From the NCBI GenBank assembly GCA_036362985.1, contig JAYGXS010000005.1, forward strand, positions 24,512,242 to 24,576,241: a DNA stretch of 64,000 nt. Reading direction: 5' to 3'. Shown here piece after piece: positions 1-9,330 of the stretch. The first letter of the stretch is position 1. Every line of letters starts with the position of its first letter. The notes beneath the pieces were generated by a model. It made no database searches, had not been told where the DNA came from, and worked only from the letters and a program-made list of their open reading frames with translations. A program made the position numbers and the translations under genes. This DNA is from Ligula intestinalis. Lineage: Eukaryota > Platyhelminthes > Cestoda > Diphyllobothriidea > Diphyllobothriidae.

Positions 1-440
1 CTCGGACGGCAGATTCAGAGCAGGCAGAGTTCGCTCCACGGGGAAAGATAAAAATTACGATCTTCTTTGCCCACATTTCTGCCGCTAGCAGAGTAGTAAG
101 TGCCGGAGGTTATTATGCACGTAAATGGCTGTGGCCTGCACTCGAGTAGTTGCCTTAAGAAGAAGAAGACGCAGTAAAAATCTATTTTTTTCATTATATC
201 AATAAATTTCTACTGCATTCCGTACGGCAGAAGACCGGAAGATGGAAGAATAGAAACAATTTGGAATTTTGAAGGTGGCAAAAGAAACTATCAGGTGAAA
301 CTCTGGACACGCTTTTTGCCAAGATATTGTTGTTTTGTGACATAACTGATCAGAGTTCAAATTCTCACAGTGCTTTTTCAACCGCCTTCTAATAAGTTAT
401 GGTACGTGATCTGCAGACCTAAATCTACGATGAATGGTTG
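1..440. other. Intergenic or intronic sequence, nothing recognised
   Basis: No exon, conserved protein or repeat copy was recognised. The stretch leads into the inverted satellite copy at about 441. Confidence 0.4.
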
Positions 441-708
441 CCTTATACCTATAGCAGAGAGGGGGGATGACAGTGTCTGGGGGTGATTTGATACAGAACT
501 GTTTCGGGCTTATTAACATTTATCGGCCAAACATAACCCTGAACACCAGCTGGTTGGACAACAAAAACAAACGCACTCACAGTCGGCGCAGTTGGTCCAC
601 CACTGGTGTCTATCAGATGGGTCATAAGCACTTCATCGAACCGCAGTTCATCAGCGCCTCGCCACCTGCCATTTGCTGTCACTGCTGATCGAGTATGTAT
701 TCACTTTA
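441..708 (-). repeat. 367-bp satellite-type repeat, inverted partial monomer
   Basis: This is the same repeat as 751-1118 and 23671-24037 but in the opposite orientation. It reads back from the 'gtgaata...cgatcagcagt' monomer start near 708. It forms a long palindrome with 765-975, with arms of roughly 210 bp. The short open frames here (for example 449-682 and 467-688) are by-products of the repeat and differ between copies. Confidence 0.85.
478..540 (-). ncRNA. Decayed hammerhead ribozyme in the inverted satellite copy
   Basis: It sits at the same position in the monomer as the intact ribozyme. GAAA (505 down to 502) and the ACAG/CTGT stem III are kept, but CTGATGA has become CCGATAA (U4 and G8 lost), so it should be inactive. 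It shares these changes with the copy at 914-972, suggesting that the inversion happened after those mutations. Confidence 0.6.
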
Positions 709-750
709 GTTCGGAAGCCTATTCGATCAGTGTTCGCACTTTTCTGAGGG
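709..750 (+). repeat. Tail end of a satellite monomer between the palindrome arms
   Basis: The stretch ttagttcggaagcctattc onward matches the monomer ends at about 1075-1118 and 23995-24037. It shows that a plus-strand monomer was truncated at the inversion junction near 708/709. Confidence 0.7.
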
Positions 751-1118
751 AATATATACCCGATCAGTAGTGATAGCAAATGGCAGGTGGCGAGGCGCTG
801 ATGAACTGCGGTTCGATGAAGTGCTTATGACCCATCTGATAGACACCAGTGGTGGACCAACTGCGCCGACTGTGAGTGCGTTTGTTTGTGTTGTCCGACC
901 AGCTGGTGTTTAGGGTTATGTTTGGCCGATAAATGTTAATAAGCCCGAAAAGTTTATGTATCAATTAACCCCCAGCTGCTGTCATACCCCAGCTACTGCT
1001 ATTTTGACTTGGCCGGCATCGGCCTGGCAGGCAGTCACCCCTTGGGAACGTCTGACCACCACATTAACTTTGTTTAGTACGGAAGCCTATTCGATCGGTG
1101 TTTCCACATTTCTGAGTG
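751..1118 (+). repeat. 367/368-bp satellite-type monomer, copy 2
   Basis: The AATATATACCCGATCAG start at 751 recurs at 1119, a 368-bp period. It is followed head to tail by copy 3. The monomer contains a decayed hammerhead at 914-972. The spacing from its GAAA (947) to that of copy 3 (1315) is also 368 bp. Confidence 0.85.
914..972 (+). ncRNA. Decayed hammerhead ribozyme in satellite copy 2
   Basis: CTGATGA is replaced by CCGATAA (926-932). GAAA is present at 947-950, but stem III has diverged (AGTTTATGT). The position is homologous to the intact copy at 23833-23893. It should be inactive. Confidence 0.6.
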
Positions 1119-1375
1119 AATATATACCCGATCAGCAGTGACAGCAAATGACAGGTGGCGAGGTGCTGATAAACTGCGGTTCGATGAAGTGCTTATGACC
1201 CATCTGACAGACACCAGTGGTGGAACAACTGCGCAGTTCGTAAGTGCGTTTGTTTGTGTTTTCCGATCACCTGGTTTTGAGGGTTATGCTTGGCTGATGA
1301 AGGCTAATAAACCCGAAACAGTTCTGTATCAAGTTACCCCTAGATGCTCTCATACCCCACTTACTGCTATATATC
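1119..1375 (+). repeat. Satellite-type monomer, copy 3 (truncated)
   Basis: The copy starts at 1119 in register with copy 2 and stops matching after the 'cataccccacttactgct' segment near 1370, so about 110 bp of the monomer end is missing. It carries a well-preserved hammerhead core at 1281-1340. Confidence 0.85.
1281..1340 (+). ncRNA. Type I hammerhead ribozyme in satellite copy 3
   Basis: The core CTGATGA (1294-1300) and GAAA (1315-1318) are intact. Stem III pairs ACAG with CTGT, and the predicted cleavage follows A17 at 1328 (a GUA triplet). Stem I pairs CTTGG with TCAAG (one G-U) and, beyond an internal loop, GGGT with ACCC. Stem II is GGCT/AACC around AATA with one C-A mismatch, and the closing pair is A-C, so activity may be reduced. 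All pairings were worked out by eye. Confidence 0.78.
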
Positions 1376-1380
1376 TATAA

Positions 1381-1790
1381 CATGGAAACGTAATTCGTCC
1401 TAACAATATACATTTAGAAACGTTGGTCACTAGAATCCAGAATCGCGAACTTCCGCTTCTGTTTATTTGGCTGTCATCACTTGCATTTCTCTCTGGCCGA
1501 TGTATCTACGCAAATAACATAATTTCACCTGTTTACACTCCAAACAAATTTCTCCTGTATAGTTACTAATATGCGGGTATGTATGCAGGTGCCAATCATA
1601 AAAATGCTACTCATTGGTCTGGTTGGTGGCAATATCTGATACAATATATGAGCTCCGCTGAGTGGGATTTGGTTTAATAATGCAAGATTGTTGTGTAACG
1701 AGATGCTTGCGGGGATATTTAGAAATTACAAGTTAAAAAAGGTAAAATATTGTTTATCGTAATGGAAGACAAGTGATTCATTTTTTCAAG
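1381..1790. other. Intronic or intergenic sequence, nothing recognised
   Basis: AT-rich sequence without a conserved frame or a repeat match inside the window. Confidence 0.4.
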
Positions 1791-1824
1791 AACCCATCCC
1801 TCCTACGTTTTGGGGATCGTAAAG

Positions 1825-1918
1825 AACAACACCCGTTGAAGGCCACATCTACGTTTATTGAATCTTTTTGTTGCTCCTGTGAAGCAGGATGCATTTGCCG
1901 AACAACGAGGTGTATTTT
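1825..1918 (+). pseudogene. Penelope-like element GIY-YIG fragment (short)
   Basis: The frame reads FCCSCEAGCICRTTR, matching the F-T-C-S-C-G-A-G-Y-x-G-R-T-T start of the GIY-YIG domain in the fragments at 5309 and 11535, with the key Tyr residues lost. The upstream 'ttgaaggcca' segment also matches 11535. It ends at a stop after about 20 codons. Confidence 0.6.
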
Positions 1919-2632
1919 AGTCTAGAAAGTACCCTTAGCAACAGTATCTTTGTTCGGACAGCTCGAGGGATAGCGTTGAGAGTTTTGCAACCAAGGCAAA
2001 CGCTCTTGTGTTCTGGGCCTCAAGCATGCACTTACTCGAAATAGTTTAAATCCAGACTAACAGTCCTTGCTGACACCTAGGGATATGAGCCCTAGTGTTG
2101 GCTTAAGCAGCATTTCCGCTGAAAATGGTGGCGTAAGTGCAAACACCAGTACTACTACAGTTCTGGTTGAGTTTGAGGGGATATGAACCCAGTTCTGACT
2201 TTAATCAGCGTCACTTCTGCCTTACAAAACAGTAGGTAATAGTACCAGCAAATGCTATCTCTCTGCTACACCTTAGTTAGTAGTTTAAGAAATAGCAGTA
2301 GCGGTCATTGTAGTACCAGTCCCAGCTAACTACAGTCCGGCTAGACACCTACTCTAGGTTAGTGAGGGTAGATAGTGCATTAGTACCCACGCAAAGTCTA
2401 CTGTCCCTGAAGACTAAGTTAGGCGATGCTTTTGGTTGCCTCTGGAGAAAGCATCTTACGCCTGATTCCCGCTCGGACATTTAGACTTTCTCTTGCCACA
2501 GTTTGATGCAGTTGAGAGGGTTGAAAATGAGGTAGATGATGGCACGTCTACCTTCACTATACCTGACCACAGTCACCGTCCCTGCTCTCGCACAAATGGT
2601 AGACATCATCGCTTGCGATGGTTGAACTAACG

Positions 2633-2905
2633 CAGTACAATAAGCAACCAATCAGTAATAATTAGAGGAAGAGGCGTTAAGGGATCAAAGAGTCAGACTC
2701 TAGTCTTAATTGGGGACCAGAGAGGGGGGGGGGGAGGAGAGGGGTGAAAAGACTCCGACAATGAGTTCGTGTTGCCCGTCTCGCGTCTTGTTTGGAGGTG
2801 TTTCAGGGCGTAAGGTGTCAGGACGGTCTCGCGACGGTGTGGCGAGGCTTCCTGTCATCACTGTCTCGCCACCTAATTATTACTGATTGGTTGCTTGTAC
2901 TGTTG
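2633..2905. repeat. Foldback insertion with ~33-bp arms
   Basis: The left arm (2633-2666, gtacaataagcaaccaatca onward) is almost the exact reverse complement of 2871-2905. The interior has a G-run at about 2726-2737. The same 'aagcaaccaatcag' and 'gttaagggatcaaag' words occur at 36785-36880 and 37505-37560, so this belongs to the hammerhead-bearing inverted-repeat family described at 37441-37960. Confidence 0.75.
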
Positions 2906-2929
2906 TTAACTCTACTCTCCTTCACAGTA

Positions 2930-2985
2930 TTGTACTAGGCTGATGATGCTGCAAAATCGAAAGCATTTGTTCGGCTAACTTGAAC
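2930..2985 (+). ncRNA. Degenerate hammerhead-like motif (family C)
   Basis: CTGATGA (2940-2946) and GAAA (2959-2962) are present at normal spacing. The stem III and cleavage segment (GCATTTG) no longer fits the consensus seen at 37933-37942. It is homologous in position to 4473-4498. Confidence 0.45.
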
Positions 2986-3390
2986 AACTGCTCAGTCTGT
3001 CGGCTGACGATGGGGTAGGCCAGTCTGATAAGATTCTTGCGTTCCAACCGCACGTGGACGCTCTCCGGGTGTCTGACTAATCAGCTCGGATGAAGTTTAT
3101 GACGTGCATAAGCTCATATTCCCATTTGTTAGGCATGTTGTAAAAATAGGATGCATGTCAGCTATTGATCCAATTATAGACATATATTACAAGAATATAC
3201 AATCCACTGGTCTTAGTAAGTAGGATTACTATAATTAGCAGTCGCAGGTTACCTCTAGCAGCAGTATCCTATCCAAGCTTTGTAAAATGTGACAGCAGCA
3301 GTTAAGCCGCTTTATTAGATACACATAATTCTGATCTAGCTTACATTAAAATCTAGCTGGCTGTAGCTTCATTATACAGGTTCGACACAA

Positions 3391-3445
3391 ATCTATCTCT
3401 GATGACGAATCCAGGATGGATATCAAAACGTCAGGCAAATAGACA
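3391..3445 (+). ncRNA. Hammerhead-like motif (family B, one core change)
   Basis: CTGATGA is at 3399-3405, followed by a stem II of GAATCC with GGATATC (one bulge). The GAAA position reads AAAA at 3425-3428 (G12 to A), then CGTC with C17 at 3432. Stem I pairs TCT with AGG and, after an internal loop, CTAT with ATAG. The G12 change should abolish cleavage. Confidence 0.6.
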
Positions 3446-3782
3446 TATTGTCCTAGCGATCGAGTCTACTTCTTCTTCACAAATGTATCTCTTAGTTAAG
3501 ATTTGCTTAGCTTTGATAGTGTTAACTTCTACTCAAAGCCTAGTCAAAGCTTTAAGCCTATTGCAGTCTCCACTACACTGTTGTCTTCGAGTACCGTATT
3601 TGTAGAACACCTGTTTAAAAAGATGTTTGTCTGACCCCTGACAATAAATATGATTATTCTTACTTTCCAAATGTTAATCCCTTTATCTCACACAGATTGG
3701 GAGTGCATACTGCGTACCATCTTCGTAAAAAGCACACAGGCTGTATAAGAGTACACTAGAATTACACTAGTACACTAGCATT
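3446..3782. other. Family B repeat tail, then unrecognised sequence
   Basis: The words 'agacatattgtcctagcgatcgagtc' up to about 3480 recur at 31100 and 54090 as the tail of the family B hammerhead repeat. The rest shows nothing recognisable. Confidence 0.5.
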
Positions 3783-4560
3783 AGGAATGTACCTATAGCA
3801 GCAGTTCTTTAGTTGAATCTAGTAGAAACGTAAACAGCCCGACGGATAGAGTTGAGAGGGTGGAAACCAAGGAAAGCTCTGCTGTGCCCCATACATGTAC
3901 TTACTTGGAATAATTGAAACCAAGATTCACAATGCTTGCTGCGATCAAGGTGAAGGAGCCCTAGCGTTGGCTTACTCAACGTCACCTCGGACAATTGGTA
4001 GCGCCAGTTCTAGCACCAGTACTACTACACTTCTTCTTGAGATTGAGGGGATATGAGTCCAGTGAAGACTTTAAGCAACGCCAATTCCGACGCACAATAC
4101 AGATACAAATAACAGTAATGGTAGTAGTAGTTCCAGCCCTGGATTCTAAGAGTCTGGCTAAACACCTACTACAGGTGAGTGAGGGTAGACTGTGCGGTAG
4201 TACCCACGCAAAGTCTAATGTCACTAAAGGTTAAGTTAGGCGGTGGTTCTGGCTGCATCTGGAGAAAGCGGCTTCCGCCCAAAGCCTGCTCGGCCATTTC
4301 GACTTCGGTCTTGTCACACGTTTAATGCGGTGGAGAGTTTGAGTGAGGTAGATATTTGTGCGTCTATTTCACTATAACCATGCCCCATTTACTATCTCTG
4401 CTCTTGAGCGCATGGTAGACTTCGTCGAAATCGATGGTCATTCGACACCCCTCTTCATATTATTGTACTAGGCTGATGATAATTAATTGAAAACGCTCGT
4501 TCAGCTAACTTGAAGAACTGATCAGTCTGTCGGTTGACGAGGGGCAGACCAGTTAGCGCG
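3783..4560 (+). repeat. Large dispersed repeat, copy 2
   Basis: Diverged second copy of 1919-3010 in the same orientation, without the foldback. It ends with the family C hammerhead motif and 'cagtctgtcggttgacga'. Frames such as 3982-4224 and 3995-4234 overlap on opposite strands and look non-coding. Confidence 0.7.
4460..4512 (+). ncRNA. Hammerhead-like motif (family C)
   Basis: CTGATGA (4473-4479), a short stem II (AAT/ATT) and GAAA (4489-4492) are followed by ACGCTC with C17 at 4498. The 15.2/16.2 pair is A-C instead of A-U. Stem I pairing is poor, so activity is doubtful. Confidence 0.5.
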
Positions 4561-4744
4561 CTTACTTGCCAGCCTTCACGACGGCCGCAAAGGGGACAAA
4601 TGTTACAAGAGCCCACCCACGGTTAATCTTGCGATCAGCCAGTAGCGGGACCAGACAGGTCAGAGTTTGTGCGTTGAGCTCGGATAAAAAAACCAGTCAG
4701 GCAGGCGGCAGGGCTGAAACTGTAACGCCAAGCAGGATGAATCA

Positions 4745-4800
4745 CCACGTAACTCTGATGATGGAACCGAGTGGGTTGCCGAAACATCATACTAAAGAAA
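4745..4800 (+). ncRNA. Hammerhead ribozyme motif with intact core (family B-like)
   Basis: CTGATGA (4755-4761) is followed by a good stem II, GGAACC with GGTT(G)CC around GAGTG, then GAAA (4781-4784), CAUC and C17 at 4788. Core residues are all present. Stem III has one C-A mismatch in place of the C-G seen in relatives (CGTC), and stem I is weak beyond the first pair. It lies inside the chance open frame 4566-4871. Confidence 0.6.
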
Positions 4801-5300
4801 CTTTGGTCCATGGAGTCATCCATTCTTCTTCGTGTGCTTTTGGGAGGATGATGAAGAGGATGGTACAGTAGTGGACCTCAAATCTTCACGCAAATATACA
4901 CTTGTACACAACCTTTCATGAATGATATACCTTAAAAAGTGTTAACGAACTACAAAGGGTTAAATGTAATCTTAAAACGTCAGCAAAGTTTCTGTTGTGG
5001 TCATTAGGTTTATTGTCCGATCGCTTGCTCCTGTCGATTTAATTGAGAGCAAGTATCCTGAGAAATTTATTTCCAGGAATATTGCTGCCAAATAAATAAA
5101 ACCCACAACATTTACTGTGGAGTATAAAATCCTATTTCTCAAAGTCCCATTTTGAGGAGACGCGGCAGGTGAACTCCTGAAAAGACGCCTTGGCAAAGCC
5201 GTGTCACGAACCTTACCAGCAGCGAGAGTTCGGGTATCATTCTCAACCAACTCAATCTTACATGGAAAAGGTAAGGACAGGTAACCGACTCAGAACAGCT
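4801..5300. other. Unrecognised sequence upstream of a PLE fragment
   Basis: No conserved domain was recognised. It may include diverged 5' parts of the element whose GIY-YIG end lies at 5309-5640, but I cannot show this. Confidence 0.35.
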
Positions 5301-5308
5301 CCATGTGC

Positions 5309-5640
5309 ATCTACTCCTTTACTTGCTCCTGTGGAGCAGGTTATATTGGTCGCACGAGTCAGCGCCTATATGAAATAATATAGGAAATCCTCCCGCAATG
5401 GCTAAGCAAAGGTGAAGTTAAAAGCACTAGGACCATCAAAAGCTCTATGATAGCGGACATAGTGAATTGCGAATATCAGGTGGACCCCAACGAAGCCTTC
5501 AGGGTGCTCTACAGGGTCCCACCAAACTACCCTTAGTCACTGAATGAGCGCCTGCTAGCAACAGCAGAAGCAACCGCTATCCGGTTGAGGAAGCTGATTC
5601 TGTGTGCGCAAAAGAAAGTGTTGCAAGCTCCAAGCTTAGC
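5309..5640 (+). pseudogene. Penelope-like element, GIY-YIG endonuclease C-terminal fragment
   Basis: One frame reads FTCSCGAGYIGRTSQRL, then (after a stop) 'EILPQWLSKGE', 'DPNEAFRVLYRVP', another stop, and 'RLLATAEATAIRLRKLILCAQKK'. This is the C-terminal endonuclease of a PLE polyprotein: the G-Y-I-G-R-T core and a downstream hydrophobic helix are visible. In active PLEs the domain nicks target DNA and the reverse transcriptase extends from the nick. At least two in-frame stops mark it as dead. A hammerhead-like motif follows at 5842. The same tail occurs at 11535, 12240 and 31655. Confidence 0.75.
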
Positions 5641-5834
5641 ATGCCCAACGGCCACCTAGCTACCGGAATTTTTTCGAGCTTCCTTTCTCTCCCTCTCCCT
5701 AATTACCGCTTCAGTAGCCGACTGTTACTACCACCAGCCTTTTCCCCTATTGCCTGGACTAATTTGCCTGTAACATTGAAGGTAATTTACCTACAATTTT
5801 CCCTTTTACACTCTATCTCCCTCCCATATAAATG

Positions 5835-5885
5835 TAACGGCCTGATGAAAATTTATTGTAAATATACGTATGCTCACCAATTGCC
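5835..5885 (+). ncRNA. Degenerate hammerhead-like motif in a PLE tail (family D)
   Basis: CTGATGA at 5842-5848 with an AATTTATT spacer, then GTAAA where GAAA is expected. The flanks 'catataaatgtaa.gg' and 'caccaattgcccttcag' match the tail at 32055-32120. It lies about 200 bp after the GIY-YIG fragment. Confidence 0.45.
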
Positions 5886-8800
5886 CTTCAGATTTCTGTG
5901 ACGGGAATTTTCGCAACCCTATTATCGTGTGCTCATGAATTGCTGAATTTTCAGATGATAACCGAATGCGGATCTTGATACAGCGTAAGTTTAGCAAGGA
6001 AGGTAAGATTTACGCTTGGTATAAGTTCACCTAGCAATGAAACCCTTGTCTTTTTCCAATTTAAAGAATGTCGCTGTCGGTAGGCGGCCTGCCTACTTGC
6101 AAAGGCTGCATGCATAAACTGTTGGACGTTAATTAATGCGTAGGCCGATGGCAATCGGGTTTTCCGAAACAAATTTTATGCCTCTTTTCTTTGGTAGCAC
6201 ACACAGAGAAGGACAGATCATATTATTTATGTTAGACTCAGGGCTGCCTCACCGGTAGTTTATTGCCCCGAGCAAAACGGCGAGCTCGTTGCTTCGATGA
6301 ACCTGATGGTCTCAGTCTCATCATCCATTTGCCAATTACTTAGGCGATCGATGAACAGCTAAGTCAACGAAGTAGCATTCAATTTTTGAGGATTGTTTCC
6401 TGATGGATGGCTCTGAAGATTTTGCCGACACTTCTAAAAAACCTAAGTATTGCGCAGTACTTTAGTTTCCACATGACACACAAAGTAAGTTTTCTAGTTG
6501 ATTTTATTAAAGTAGTCTATCTTGCCTTATAATTGTGTGATTTTATTGTTATCCTTCATAAAACGGGGATAAAGAAATGCGTCTGCATATAAAGCAATGG
6601 AAATGATCGTGGTTTGAGATAACAGCAGGCTAGAAAATAAACTGACGAGCATCTAGTGCGACCCTATCATTTACTCTTAATACGGTAACAGAAAGCCAAG
6701 CTTGCCAAAAAAAAACAAAAAAAAAACAAACTTGTTGATCCGGTTTAAAGTAAAGAACTACGCTCCTTATTTCTCTACTCAAAAGGACCCATTTAATCTT
6801 AAGAGATGTGTTCGTTTACGCCTAACGCACCCGGAAGACCTAGCATGTTACCGAAAATCAACCGAGTTTCCGGCTCTTCCCTTCCTGCTTTGTAATAATG
6901 TAATTAGCATTTACTGAAATAACAAATAAAAATTTGCAAGCTAGTTAAGCAAACATATTTTTTCAAAAATCTTCTTGTTGCAACTGTCTTTCGACAGGAG
7001 TGACATATTTTTTATAAAATGGCATACTTTAGCACATTTTTAAAAGGTTAACAAATCGAGTCAGCAGTCAAAAGGAATAATAATTTTGAGGAAGAATAAG
7101 CAAAAAAGCCAAAGAGTTATTAGTTCCTAATGCTTAAGGTAGATACTCCCCGTATTTGGCAGTTGTAGCTTACCAGTGCTGTCCGTGTTTCCACCCTATA
7201 AAATGCTGATGTTCTATTTTGCCAAAAATAATTTTATGTTACGCAGTGGTGAGAATAGCAGCAAAGCACTTGTCTGGTTTCCGGAAATGTTGAGGGGACA
7301 TTCGTTTGTTGCCTCCATAATGTTTCGCAAAAACATCGGCTTCAGTCCTTTCGCCAAGGCGGAATAACTGCGTACTATTCCCTAAACTGGCAATAAGTAG
7401 CCAGTAATATATTTTGGGGTCGCATGACAAACTGACAGTAGTATGCCATTTTGCAGAGTGTATCCTAAAGCCCCAAAAAGAGAATTTATTGCTGAAAATA
7501 GAGCAATGAACCTTACCAGCAGAATTCACAAAGGATATACACCTTGTAGTACCTTTTTCAAACCAGTTTGGATTTGCATCTCAGCTAGCTTACAAATCAA
7601 ATGATACTCAAGACAACACGATTAGGGCAGCAACTCATGACCATGCTTATTTACGCTAATGTGTAAACAAGTGCTAAAAAGTGAACTCTGCACCTCTCTA
7701 TAAATTTTGATATTGCACAACCTATGTAAATGAGTAACGCCTAGAGAATCAGTGTCCAAAAATATCTGATTTGAATTTTGTCTCACTGTTTCGGGTGGGC
7801 TTAAAACAGCTATTAAATCCTGCAATGTACACCTCGATTTCGGCATCACCGCGCATGAAAAGAACACAAGACCACCCCGGTTGCACCTATCTCTCCGTTA
7901 TTTTTGCCTGAATTCTTGAACAGTTCTGGCTTATTCAGGTTCTGCTTAAGTAGCAGACGCCTTTCTCACAAAAACTTCACGTTTCCTACAAAAGTATACA
8001 CTCAATAGATAATAAATGTCTACCACTCGGCTCCCAGGCAAACTCCTATCATCATTGACAGTTCCCCCGTCGATTTCGACGATAAGCACCGCGTGCTCTT
8101 ACAAGCCGCAGCAGACGCTGAAGCAAGCCCAAGCAGACACTGAGGCAAGCTGGGCAAGCAACACAAAGGCTACAGCAAGCAGAGGCAATGCAGCGAACTA
8201 CCGCGAACGAAAATAGCAGTTAAAGCAGGCTCGCGGGGAACCTGCCCAATCGCTCGCCGCTCCCACGTCCGTTTCGGTTGTAAATACAAAGTCAATAAGA
8301 CCGGGGATGAGAAAAGATGTAGAAGGCTGCCGCAATAGTCACTCAACACGCGCTCACTTGACTCAGCCAACTCAATAGGTGGGTTCCCGCGAGTGTGGGA
8401 GCACCATAAAGGCCACATTAAGAAGGAGTCACTGCAGCCTGACTCTCAGTCCTCCATCTCCGAGCATACGCACACACATACACACGCATACATGGGGAAC
8501 AGCAACGTAGGTGGCCCGACTTTTCCCGTCAGTTAGCAAACCCTCCAAGCCACGGCTTTTAGTGCACCGTGATAGATTCAAGCGCATCTGATTGATTGTA
8601 GTGAGGAAGCGCGCTGAGGCTCTCTCACTCTCTCTCCCACCGTTAAGCGACCGCCTAGCTGCTTGGACACGTGAGGTGGAGCCTGAAACCAAATGCGAGT
8701 GCGAAAGCTTATGCTGACAGGCAATAAGAAATTGCCAGCGCCTACCAGGCCGCAGAGATCGTGGTTTGCCGCAGTCTGGCATTGAATATACATGCAGAAG

Positions 8801-9180
8801 TTGGATCTCAGAAGGTTGAGAGCAGCCCTGCAGGAAGCCTGGTCCAACTCCTAGCATCATCAGAGGTGATAACAACCACATGGTACAAGGAAGTACTCGA
8901 ATCACTCAGATAGACGGAATTCGCTCTGTAACACTCTATAAAAAACGTTAAATTGGAAGTGGCGTTCCTGGTAGTTTCGTAAAAGACGTAGAGCATGGCG
9001 GACAGAACGCCAAACCTCTTGAAGTCTGTCTAGTAGTCATCCTGGTGGATGCTAGATGATTGCTTAGGAAATCCTGCTTGAACAGTCGGCACCCTGCGTC
9101 CATATTGGTGGATTCCATACGAGCGGTAAAGTTGCACGAGGGTACAATCAATCCAAGTTTGATTAAATTTATGGCGCAAG
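5886..9180. other. Intronic sequence, mostly AT-rich, then a GC-richer patch; no gene recognised
   Basis: From 5886 to 8000 the DNA is AT-rich with only chance frames. From about 8000 to 9050 base composition rises and several overlapping frames occur on both strands (the longest, 8429-8905 minus, has no recognisable domain and Ser/Arg-rich low-complexity content). The patch is probably an unclassified repeat. Part of it (about 8385-8450) matches a family also seen at 29035 and 50085. Confidence 0.4.
8385..8450 (-). repeat. Dispersed repeat fragment (family R)
   Basis: On the minus strand, 'aggctgcagtgactccttct' and 'taatgtggcctttatggtgc' match the segments at 29190-29235 and 50255-50300. 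No coding sense was recognised. Confidence 0.5.
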
Positions 9181-9183
9181 TCG

Positions 9184-9330
9184 TTGCGTTTGTAGCTCAA
9201 AAAGGTAAACGTTGGCTGCGTAAAGGTCTTGTCTGTTATGCGGTTTCGAATCCCACCAAATGCTGTGAGTTTTGTTTACAAATTGGTCAAATAGACTATA
9301 AAAACGTCCTGAAGCCTGAGTCAGTCTTCT
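9184..9330 (+). repeat. tRNA-derived SINE-like element, copy 1
   Basis: A tRNA-like head has an A-box-like TGTAGCTCAA-GGTAAACG and a B box GGTTTCGAATCCC (9242-9254), about the spacing of a tRNA gene. The part after the head, 'caaattggtcaaatagactataaaa', matches the second copy at 35430-35612. The anticodon arm does not fold into a clean tRNA, so it is a SINE head rather than a tRNA gene. Confidence 0.6.

Larger units (their letters stand above)
1919..3010 (+). repeat. Large dispersed repeat, copy 1, carrying an internal foldback and a hammerhead-like end
   Basis: It aligns over several blocks with 3783-4560. Shared blocks include 'gagccctag.gttggctta', 'caccagtactactaca', 'tgaggggatatga', 'ggagaaagc', 'ggtagac' and an end with CTGATGAT plus 'cagtctgtcgg.tgacga'. 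It is longer than copy 2 because of the inverted repeat inserted around 2633-2905. No protein was recognised. The identity of the element is unknown. Confidence 0.7.

Noticed and set aside
449..1380. Similar predicted peptides at 449-682, 764-964 and 1138-1380 suggesting a protein family
   Set aside because: They are different frames of the 367-bp satellite and are not kept open in the 23671-24037 copy. The conserved part is the ribozyme, not a protein.
4566..4871. 101-residue plus-strand frame
   Set aside because: It overlaps a hammerhead motif and repeat DNA. No protein similarity was recognised.
8429..8905. 158-residue minus-strand frame
   Set aside because: It overlaps other frames in the same patch, contains low-complexity Arg/Ser-rich sequence and a CACACA-type run, and shows no domain or splice context.
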